The position numbers and the translations under genes were made by a program. Under the pieces are notes generated by a model that worked only from the letters and a program-made list of their open reading frames with translations, searched no databases and was not told the origin of the DNA. Source: CAADGU01 sp964467705 (GTDB lineage Bacteria; Chloroflexota; Anaerolineae; Promineifilales; Promineifilaceae). Taken from it: 36,937 nucleotides of DNA. The stretch is taken from positions 1 through 36,937 of the forward strand of contig CAYXUZ010000049.1 of NCBI GenBank assembly GCA_964467705.1. Reading direction: 5' to 3'. This document shows, in pieces, positions 23,634 to 29,986 of the stretch. The number at the start of each line of letters is the position of its first letter. Position 1 is the first letter of the stretch.

Positions 23634-24782
23634 TTACCATTCACCGACTGCCGATGCCCCGGCCGCCGGTTGGCAAACGTAAATGGCCGGCGTCAGGCTG
23701 GTGGCCTGTTCGTAAGCAGCGGCGATGGTTTGAGTGAAGGCGCTGGTTGTTTCCGCCGCCACCAATGCCACCGCACAGCCGCCAAATCCCGCCCCCGTCA
23801 TGCGTGCCCCGTAACAGCCGGGCTGCGCCTGGGCCAGTTCCACCATGATGTTCAACTCCCGGCTGGAGACTGCAAAATCATCACGTAGGCTCTGGTGGCT
23901 CTGGTTCATCAGTGTACCCAGCATCTCCGGGTCGTCGTTGAGCATGGCGGCGACGGCGTTGAGGACACGGATGTTTTCCGTGACCACATGCCGGGCGCGG
24001 CGGCGGATGAGCGGCGCAAGTTGCTCTTCACTGGCTAAAAAGTCGGTGATGGAAACGTCACGCAGATAGGGGACGCCGAAAAACTTTGAGGCTTCGTCGC
24101 ATTGGGCGCGGCGTTCGTTGTAGGCGGAGTCTACCAGGCCGCGCCGGGTGTTGGTGTCCAGAACGACAACGGCCGTACCCGCCGGCAACGGTACCGCTTT
24201 GGTATCCAACGTGCGACAGTCAATCAGCAGGGCATGACCTTCCTGCCCGGAGGCCGAAATCATCTGATCCATGATGCCGCAGTTGACGCCCACCCATTGG
24301 TTTTCCGCTTTCTGGCACAACAACGCCATCGCTGCCGGGTCCCATAGTTGGTTGGTCACGGCCGTGAATGCCCGCGCCGTCGCCAGTTCCAATGCCGCGG
24401 ACGAGGACAACCCGGCCCCTTTGGGGATGTCCCCGGCCATCACTCCTTCCCAACCGGCCAGTTGATAGCCATCCTCCTGCAAGGCCCAGGCCACCCCTTT
24501 GGGGTATTCCAGCCAGTGGCCGGTTTCTTTGAAGAGGCGGTCGAGGTGGAAGACGGCCGTTTCGTCAAAATCGAGTGAATGGATATGCACCTCTCGGTCA
24601 GTACGCGGGCGCAGGGCGATCCAGATGGCCCGGTCAATGGCCAGCGGCAGCACAAACCCATCGTTGTAATCGGTATGTTCGCCGATGAGATTCACCCGCC
24701 CCGGCGCACGCACAACAAAAGTGGGCGGTTCACCAAAACGGCCGTGAAAATTTTGGGTAACGGTATGGGCTAATGTGTTCAA
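23634..24782 (-). CDS. galK: Galactokinase
   Basis: GalK phosphorylates galactose at C1, the first step of the Leloir pathway. The GHMP-kinase signatures are clear: the galactose-binding APGRVNLIGEHTDYNDGFVLPLAID, the phosphate-binding GDIPKGAGLSSSAALELA, the NCGIMDQMISASGQ region with the catalytic Asp side, and GARMTGAGFGGCAVALV near the C-terminus. I start it at a TTG at 24782 (AGAGG seven bases upstream), giving about 382 residues. The only in-frame ATG upstream, at 24851, lies inside the inverted repeat 24814-24903 and would add 23 residues foreign to the family. Four ACGGCCGT copies are present. No galT or galE is nearby. Confidence 0.93.
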   Translation of the reverse strand: MNTLAHTVTQNFHGRFGEPPTFVVRAPGRVNLIGEHTDYNDGFVLPLAIDRAIWIALRPRTDREVHIHSLDFDETAVFHLDRLFKETGHWLEYPKGVAWALQEDGYQLAGWEGVMAGDIPKGAGLSSSAALELATARAFTAVTNQLWDPAAMALLCQKAENQWVGVNCGIMDQMISASGQEGHALLIDCRTLDTKAVPLPAGTAVVVLDTNTRRGLVDSAYNERRAQCDEASKFFGVPYLRDVSITDFLASEEQLAPLIRRRARHVVTENIRVLNAVAAMLNDDPEMLGTLMNQSHQSLRDDFAVSSRELNIMVELAQAQPGCYGARMTGAGFGGCAVALVAAETTSAFTQTIAAAYEQATSLTPAIYVCQPAAGASAVGEW

Positions 24783-24813
24783 AAGCAAGCCTCTTGTGCA
24801 GATTTTTGTTAAC

Positions 24814-24903
24814 CTGTCATTCCGAACCGTCTTCGGTGAGGAATCTTCCACACGGTTCGAGGCGAAAGATTCCTCGCTTCGCAGACTTCGCTCGGAATGA
24901 CAG
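24814..24903. repeat. 90-base nested inverted repeat (MITE-like) upstream of galK
   Basis: CTGTCATTCCGA at 24814-24825 is matched inverted at 24892-24903, and GAGGAATCTT at 24838-24847 is matched inverted at 24866-24875. The two pairs share nearly the same centre, so the whole folds as one long interrupted hairpin. It lies between the XDH-type gene and galK and contains the ATG that would extend galK. Elements with this CTGTCATTCCGA…GAGGAATCTT pattern look like dispersed non-coding repeats; no transposase is present. Confidence 0.8.
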
Positions 24904-24924
24904 AAAGCTTGTTTGCCAGTGTAT

Positions 24925-27195
24925 TTAGTTTTTTAATGATGCCAACACACGCGGGGCGGTCATGGGGAGTTGGGTGACACGGCCGTCCGTAGCCGCCGCA
25001 ATGGCGTTGGCGACGGCGGCGGCGGTGGCGATGATGGGTGGTTCGCCAACCCCTTTGGCCCCAAACGGGCCATGAGGCGCGGGCACTTCCACAAAGACCA
25101 TCTCAAAGTCGGGCACGGCATGGATGAAGTGGGGCACAGTGTAATCTACCCAGGAGCCGGTGAGCGGTGTGCCAAATTCGTCAAAGGCCATGCCTTCGTA
25201 CAATGCCCAGCCCAGACCCTGCATGACGCCGCCCTGCATCTGCCCTTCCAGCGTCAGCGGGTTAATGATGCGGCCTACGTCTTGAATGGCGACCAGGCGA
25301 TGCACGGTGACTTCGCCGGTGTCCCGGTCAACTTCCACTTCGGCGATTTGGGCGCAGAAGCCGGGCGCGCCTTCGGTGTTGGCATGACGGCCGTTGCCCA
25401 CCACCGGCGCATATTTGGCCCCAAAATCCATCGTCTTTTTTGCCAGTTCCCCCAGGCCGAGGGCTTTGTCGGGCACACCTTTCACCTGCACACGGCCGTC
25501 TACGATCTCCATGTCTGCCGCGTCTGCTTCCATCTCCTCGGCAGCGATGGACAAGACCTGCTGCCGGGCATCTTCACACGCTTTGATGATGGACGGGCCG
25601 ACCATGTAGGTGATTTTGCTGCCGCCGGTGGCCCCGGCATAAGGCATATTGCTCGTATCGCCATAGACGATGCGCACTTTGTCCGGGGAGACGCCAAACG
25701 TCTCGGCGGCGATGAGGGTGAAACCGGCGGGTGTGCCCGTTAAATCTACGGAACCGATGTGAACGTGCAGGGTGCCGTCGCGGTGCAGTTGCGCCTGGGC
25801 CGAAGTGGGTTCCGTGCCGCCGGGCCAGCCACCAATGGCCAGGCCCACGCCGCGCCCATTGGTCTGGGCTTGCACCCGATTCTGGTAGAGGGGGTGCGAT
25901 TGGGCGGCTTGCAGCACTTCCGTCATGCCCATCACGGGCCAGGGCTTGCCGTCGGCCAGGGGATCGCCCGGTTTGCTAGCGTTTTTGAGGCGCAGTTCCA
26001 CCGGGCCGATGCCCAACTGCCGCGCTATTTCATCTACCACCGATTCCAAAGCGAAGGTGGCCTGGGGCGCGCCGGGGGCGCGGTAGGCGGCGGGAGAGAC
26101 TTTGTGGGTGAACACTTCGCTGTAGCGGGATTCTAAGTTGGGCGTTTGGTAATAGCTGCCCAACAGCCAGGCGGCGACGCCGTGATAGCTGGGGAAGCAG
26201 CCGGTGTCTACTTTGATGTCGCCTTGCAGGGCCACAAATGTGCCGTCTCGTTTGGCGCCTAGTTTGACGCGCATTTCGGCGGCGGGGGCGGGATTGGTAG
26301 CCAGCATTTCTTCGCTGCGGGTGAGGTTGAGGCTGACAGGGCGGCCGACAGCCCGCGCTGCCAGGGCGACAAAGGATTCGTAGAGGAAAAATTTGCCGCC
26401 AAACGCGCCGCCGGGCAGGGTGGGAATGATGCGCACGGCCGTTTCCGGCACACCCAACACATCTGCCACCTGTTCGCGGGCGTAGAAGGGGGCCTGGGTG
26501 CTGGCGTAAATGGTGATGCCATTGCCGTAGGCGTCGGGCACGGCCACATGGGTCATCGGTTCCAGGTAGCTTTGATGCACCATGGAGGTGGTGAAGGTAC
26601 GCTCGACGATGACATCGGCTTCGGCAAAACCGGCGGTGATGTCACCTCGTTTCATCACAAAGCCACCGGCGATGTTAGGGCCGGCGACTTTTTCTTCGCC
26701 TTCCTCTTCATCGTCGCCGACATCTGCGCCGTGTGCGCCCGCTTCGCCGGACGCGCCCGGTTTGCCGCCGGGCCAGACGAGGGGCGCGCCAGGGGCCAGG
26801 GCTTCGCTGATGGTGATGACGGCTGGCTGCGGTTCATACTCCACCCATACCTGTTCCGCGCCATCCTGGGCGGCGGCGGCGGTTTCGGCCAGCACCAGGG
26901 CTACCGGCTGCCCGGCAAAGATGACGCGCCCGCGCGCCAGGAAGAGCTTATTGCGTGACCTGGGTGGGATGTCGGGCAGGTCGGCGGCGGTGAGGACGCG
27001 CACGACGCCGGGTAGGGCCAGGGTGGCATCGGCGTTGATGCTGGTGATGATGGCGTGGGCGTGGGGGCTGGTGACGAGACGGCCGTGTAACATGCCGGGG
27101 ATGTTGATGTCGGTGGCGTATTGGATGCGGCCAGTGATTTTGTCACGGCCGTCAAGGACAGGGGTAGGAGTACCGATAGATTTATACTCTGACAT
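24925..27195 (-). CDS. Molybdopterin-binding (large) subunit of a xanthine dehydrogenase-family hydroxylase
   Basis: The 756-residue protein is the catalytic molybdenum-cofactor subunit of the xanthine oxidase family. Key parts include TGRIQYATDINIPGMLHGRLVTSPHAHA near the start, LPGGAFGGKFFLYES, AYRAPGAPQATFALESVVDEIA, the MoCo contact region around DTSNMPYAGATGGSKITY and the catalytic Glu718 in FGAKGVGEPP. Such enzymes hydroxylate purines, aldehydes, CO or aromatic acids; I cannot choose the substrate. The usual FAD-binding and 2Fe-2S subunits are not adjacent, so they must be encoded elsewhere or replaced. An acidic insertion (about 145-165; HGADVGDDEEEGEEKV) interrupts the domain after SEALAPGAPLVWPGG. 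Six ACGGCCGT copies are present. The start at 27195 is preceded by GGAG. Confidence 0.9.
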   Translation of the reverse strand: MSEYKSIGTPTPVLDGRDKITGRIQYATDINIPGMLHGRLVTSPHAHAIITSINADATLALPGVVRVLTAADLPDIPPRSRNKLFLARGRVIFAGQPVALVLAETAAAAQDGAEQVWVEYEPQPAVITISEALAPGAPLVWPGGKPGASGEAGAHGADVGDDEEEGEEKVAGPNIAGGFVMKRGDITAGFAEADVIVERTFTTSMVHQSYLEPMTHVAVPDAYGNGITIYASTQAPFYAREQVADVLGVPETAVRIIPTLPGGAFGGKFFLYESFVALAARAVGRPVSLNLTRSEEMLATNPAPAAEMRVKLGAKRDGTFVALQGDIKVDTGCFPSYHGVAAWLLGSYYQTPNLESRYSEVFTHKVSPAAYRAPGAPQATFALESVVDEIARQLGIGPVELRLKNASKPGDPLADGKPWPVMGMTEVLQAAQSHPLYQNRVQAQTNGRGVGLAIGGWPGGTEPTSAQAQLHRDGTLHVHIGSVDLTGTPAGFTLIAAETFGVSPDKVRIVYGDTSNMPYAGATGGSKITYMVGPSIIKACEDARQQVLSIAAEEMEADAADMEIVDGRVQVKGVPDKALGLGELAKKTMDFGAKYAPVVGNGRHANTEGAPGFCAQIAEVEVDRDTGEVTVHRLVAIQDVGRIINPLTLEGQMQGGVMQGLGWALYEGMAFDEFGTPLTGSWVDYTVPHFIHAVPDFEMVFVEVPAPHGPFGAKGVGEPPIIATAAAVANAIAAATDGRVTQLPMTAPRVLASLKN

Positions 27196-27370
27196 GGTTT
27201 TTCTCCGTAATGTGCAGTATGTTTTGCATGGACAGTGCGCATGATCTTATGAGGAAACAGGTACGCAGGCAACTTTTGGAAGTAGTTTACGCAAACGAGC
27301 GGAGAGAAGTAGGTTTACGTGGCGGCTTTGTCGGCAGTGTGGTCTGGCCGATTAAGGAATTAATTTTTAT

Positions 27371-27398
27371 TTGCACACGGCCGTACCCTGTCTACAAT
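27371..27398 (+). promoter_or_regulatory. Candidate promoter of sufE with an ACGGCCGT in the spacer
   Basis: TTGCAC at 27371-27376 and TACAAT at 27393-27398 are separated by 16 bases, a good -35/-10 arrangement. The spacer begins with ACGGCCGT at 27377-27384. The start of sufE lies 30 bases after the -10. The 232-base gap between the XDH-type gene and sufE holds no convincing gene. Confidence 0.5.
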
Positions 27399-27427
27399 TG
27401 GGAAATAAACAATCATGAGGTGAATGT

Positions 27428-27850
27428 ATGAACGAACTGCCCCTGAGATTGCAAGAGATTGTGGAGGACTTTGGCTACTGTGAAGGGCAAGAAAAACTGG
27501 AACTACTACTGGATTATGCCGAGAAATTGCCACCCATACCGGCCTGGCTGCAAGGCAAACAGGGGCAGATGGATCAGGTACACGAATGTATGACGCCTGT
27601 TTTTATCTACCCAGAAAAACAGAACGGCCGTCTCCATTTCCACTTCGACATTCCCCCGGAAGCGCCTACCGTGCGTGGTTTTGCCGCCGTGCTGCAAGAA
27701 GGATTGGCCGGGAGTACAGCGGAAGAGATTACGGCCGTGCCCGATATGTTCCATCTGCAAATGGGTTTACAACAAGTCCTCTCCGGGCAGCGGCTCAACG
27801 GTATCAGTGCCATGCTCAGTCACATCAAAACCCTGGCTAAAACAGCATAG
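27428..27850 (+). CDS. sufE: SufE-family cysteine desulfurase activator
   Basis: SufE accepts persulfide sulfur from the cysteine desulfurase SufS and passes it to the Fe-S scaffold SufBCD. The 140-residue protein has the family layout: a helical start (LRLQEIVEDFGYCEGQEKLELLLDYAEKLPPIP), the sulfur-accepting Cys54 in QVHECMTPVFIYP and the following FHFDIPPEAPTVRGFAAVLQEGLAG core, ending with MLSHIKTLAK. AGGTGAATGT precedes the ATG. It sits alone, without sufS or sufBCD in the window. Two ACGGCCGT copies lie inside, and two more form the terminator that follows. Confidence 0.93.
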   Translation: MNELPLRLQEIVEDFGYCEGQEKLELLLDYAEKLPPIPAWLQGKQGQMDQVHECMTPVFIYPEKQNGRLHFHFDIPPEAPTVRGFAAVLQEGLAGSTAEEITAVPDMFHLQMGLQQVLSGQRLNGISAMLSHIKTLAKTA

Positions 27851-27879
27851 ATTGGTTTAATCTTGGAGATTGAACCAAT
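27851..27879. repeat. Inverted repeat of ATTGGTTTAATCT directly after sufE
   Basis: ATTGGTTTAATCT at 27851-27863 pairs with AGATTGAACCAAT at 27867-27879 with one mismatch, which is G-U tolerable in RNA. It is a sibling of the sdh leader repeat at 7812-7844. It begins at the base after the sufE stop codon. Confidence 0.75.
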
Positions 27880-27889
27880 TTCTTAAACA

Positions 27890-27919
27890 AAACGGCCGTC
27901 TATTTGCAGACGGCCGTTT
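27890..27919 (+). terminator. Hairpin built from two ACGGCCGT octamers, terminator of sufE
   Basis: AAACGGCCGTCT at 27890-27901 pairs perfectly with AGACGGCCGTTT at 27908-27919 around the loop ATTTGC. Each arm contains one complete octamer, and the right arm ends in TTT followed by ATGTTGG. It ends the sufE transcript. Because each octamer is itself palindromic, alternative foldings are possible. Confidence 0.75.
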
Positions 27920-27997
27920 ATGTTGGTCATTGACTTTGGTGTAACGATCAATTATTATTTAGACACGTCTAAAATTTTGCGTTCAAGGAGATTACTC

Positions 27998-28714
27998 ATG
28001 AGCCAAATAACAATTCCTCATACAGAAAAACCCCGTCTGAACAAAGATGGGAAAAAACGCCTGGTCTTTATCGTTGCTTATTTCCTTCTACTTACCATCA
28101 TCCTCTTCTTTGCGGCAGGCACATGGCAGTGGCCCGCTGCCTGGGTATATACCTTCATGTCGTTTGCCACCCTCTTTATCGCCGGTTTCTGGATGTTGCG
28201 CCATCATCCGGGCATCATCAATGAACGCGGTCGTAAAGGGGAAGGCACAAAACCTTTCGACAAACTGTTTGCTAAACTATACTTGCCAACACCATTTTTG
28301 CTACCCCTGGTAGCCGGGTTGGACTACCGTTTTGACTGGTCATCTGTGCCCATGGCGTTACAGGTATTGGGGGTTGTCGGCCTGCTGCCCGGACTATTCT
28401 TGCCTTATTGGGCCATGGCTGTGAATGATTACCTGACAACGACGGTACGCATTCAAACAGAGCGTGGGCACCAGGTTTGCACCACTGGCCCTTACCGATA
28501 TGTGCGCCACCCCATGTATGTAGGTTTGGTCTTTACTTCGCTCTTTTCCCCGCTTTTGTTGGGGTCATGGTGGGCATTATTGGTAGGGCTGTGGGCTGTG
28601 GGGCTAACTGTCTGGCGCACTGCGCGCGAAGACCAGACGTTGCAGGCCGAACTGCCCGGATACGCCGATTACGCGCAAAAAACTCGTTACCGACTGCTGC
28701 CGGGTGTGTGGTAA
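27998..28714 (+). CDS. ICMT-like membrane methyltransferase (isoprenylcysteine carboxyl methyltransferase family)
   Basis: This 238-residue integral membrane protein has about five hydrophobic helices. The C-terminal half carries the family core: RIQTERGHQVCTTGPYRYVRHPMYVG, two helices, then AREDQTLQAELPGYADYAQKTRYRLLPGVW, which form the SAM site (G-P-Y-x-x-x-R-H-P and the E-x-x-L…Y-x-x-Y pairs). Eukaryotic ICMT methylates prenylated cysteine; bacterial relatives include phospholipid N-methyltransferases and proteins of unknown substrate, so the acceptor is open. The start at 27998 has AAGGAG eight bases upstream. No exact ACGGCCGT occurs in this gene. The next gene begins 12 bases after the stop, so the two are cotranscribed. 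Confidence 0.88.
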   Translation: MSQITIPHTEKPRLNKDGKKRLVFIVAYFLLLTIILFFAAGTWQWPAAWVYTFMSFATLFIAGFWMLRHHPGIINERGRKGEGTKPFDKLFAKLYLPTPFLLPLVAGLDYRFDWSSVPMALQVLGVVGLLPGLFLPYWAMAVNDYLTTTVRIQTERGHQVCTTGPYRYVRHPMYVGLVFTSLFSPLLLGSWWALLVGLWAVGLTVWRTAREDQTLQAELPGYADYAQKTRYRLLPGVW

Positions 28715-28726
28715 GGAGGATTTGAA

Positions 28727-29287
28727 ATGAACACGGCCGTAAGAACCCAACTCCCCCCCAAACAACTGCTGGTAGACATGGGCTGGTACAATGCCTCACT
28801 GGCGACCATGATTTTAGGAGGGCTGTTTGTCAACCCGGAAATCTGGGTCAACGATTACCCGCCGGACATCAAAGAAAAATATGGCCCAATGAGCGCCCGT
28901 GTCAAACGGCAAGCCACGCTGATTGCCATCCCCTTTTTTATTGTCATGCTTGGCGGCCTTGTGTGGTCAAATCTGAAACAAAAACGGCAAAATGGCGGCG
29001 TGCTGTCATTCAAAGCCGCATTTGTGAATGCATATGCCTTGATTATATCTGGCTGGTTGTTCGACCTGACTATTCTGGATTGGCTGGTTTTTGTGCGCTG
29101 GACGCCCAGTATTGTGGTACTGCCCGGCACAGAGGGCATGGCCGGGTATGATGATTATGGTTTTCATCTGAGAGCGCATCTGAAGGCATTGCCAATGTTG
29201 ACAATATTCGCGCTGGTCATTGCGGCGTTAACGGCGTCACGGCCGTGGCGCAGCGGTGCGCAGCAATCAGCGAATGGTGGTCGGTGA
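28727..29287 (+). CDS. Four-helix integral membrane protein of unknown function
   Basis: I do not recognise a named family. The 186-residue protein has about four hydrophobic segments: near 20-37 (WYNASLATMILGGLFV), 65-82 (TLIAIPFFIVMLGGLVW), 101-127 (AYALIISGWLFDLTILDWLVFV) and 159-174 (LPMLTIFALVIAALTA). The linker after the first has VNPEIWVNDYPPDIKEKYGPMS. The start at 28727 has AAGGAGG and lies 12 bases after the ICMT-like gene, so they probably share a transcript and perhaps a membrane complex. Codons 3-5 are ACG GCC GTA, so the octamer sits within the first 15 bases of the gene. The gene ends five bases before the next start. Confidence 0.7.
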   Translation: MNTAVRTQLPPKQLLVDMGWYNASLATMILGGLFVNPEIWVNDYPPDIKEKYGPMSARVKRQATLIAIPFFIVMLGGLVWSNLKQKRQNGGVLSFKAAFVNAYALIISGWLFDLTILDWLVFVRWTPSIVVLPGTEGMAGYDDYGFHLRAHLKALPMLTIFALVIAALTASRPWRSGAQQSANGGR

Positions 29288-29292
29288 ATGGA

Positions 29293-29946
29293 ATGAACTA
29301 TTATTTACAACAACAGGGGAAACTACTGAAAGGACACCGGAAAATGATGGAACTGGCACGGCCGTACCTTACCGAACGTTATGGTGCTGAACTGGCAGAC
29401 ACGGCCGTGACCGAATCCACCATCGAATTTGAGCAGCTTATTCCCGAAATTCCCTACATCGGCGGCAAGGCCAACAGCATGACGGATACGCTGGTGCAGA
29501 TGGCGACGTTACTCGCAATGTACCGTGTCTTAAAGCGGCAGGGCAAACCGGTTAATGAAATTGGCGAACTGGCGCACAAAATGGCGCAGACCTGGGTAGG
29601 CCAATACCCTCAGTTCCTGCGCCGGTTGATTGGGCGGTATTATTTCTCCACGTTTAATCGTCGCCGATTGGCACAAAAAGCAGAAGAGCTGCGGCAGCGG
29701 CAATATCCTGGCGATTTTGTGCGCGAAGTGGTAACAGGTAGCCCGGAGGATGATTTTGCCTGGGGCGTGAACTACCTGGAATGTGGCGTGGTCAAATTCT
29801 TCGCTGCGCAAGATGCTGATGAGTTTTCGCCTTTTATGTGCGAGATTGACTACCTGCTCTTCCCCGCTCTGGGTATTGACCTGCAACGCACCGGTACCAT
29901 TGCTCAGGGGTGTACCCATTGCGATTTTCGATTTAGCAAGAAGTAA
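29293..29946 (+). CDS. L-2-amino-thiazoline-4-carboxylic acid (ATC) hydrolase family protein
   Basis: The 217-residue protein ends with the signature of this family: FAWGVNYLECGVVKFFAAQDADEFSPFMCEIDYLLFPALGIDLQRTGTIAQGCTHCDFRFSKK. The conserved Cys, Asp and final C-D-F-R-F are all present. The characterised member acts in conversion of ATC to L-cysteine in Pseudomonas; most relatives are of unknown substrate, and many sit next to unrelated genes, so a role in thiol or cysteine metabolism is only suggested. The N-terminal 100 residues are helical. The start at 29293 (MNYYLQQQG) is five bases after the stop of the upstream membrane protein. Two ACGGCCGT copies lie in the first third (LARPYLT and LADTAVTES). 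Confidence 0.8.
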   Translation: MNYYLQQQGKLLKGHRKMMELARPYLTERYGAELADTAVTESTIEFEQLIPEIPYIGGKANSMTDTLVQMATLLAMYRVLKRQGKPVNEIGELAHKMAQTWVGQYPQFLRRLIGRYYFSTFNRRRLAQKAEELRQRQYPGDFVREVVTGSPEDDFAWGVNYLECGVVKFFAAQDADEFSPFMCEIDYLLFPALGIDLQRTGTIAQGCTHCDFRFSKK

Positions 29947-29975
29947 TGGGGTAATTCCTCTCAATTACCCCATTA
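29944..29975. repeat. Inverted repeat between the ATC hydrolase-like and PEP-domain genes
   Basis: TAATGGGGTAATT at 29944-29956 is the exact complement of 29963-29975, with a 6-base loop. The left arm starts with the stop codon of the upstream gene. It is followed by CCCCC and not by a U tract, so it is more a processing hairpin or repeat than a terminator. Confidence 0.8.
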
Positions 29976-29986
29976 CCCCCATTGAG

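Noticed and set aside
24814..24903. Insertion sequence
   Set aside because: Only 90 bases, no transposase frame and no visible target duplication; at most a MITE-like or REP-like repeat.
27210..27431. A 73-codon frame running into the sufE start
   Set aside because: It covers the probable sufE promoter, has no ribosome site and reads as random sequence.
27890..27919. Octamer pairs as a possible CRISPR or integrase attachment site
   Set aside because: There is no array of regular spacers and no integrase gene; the copies are dispersed at irregular distances through coding sequence.
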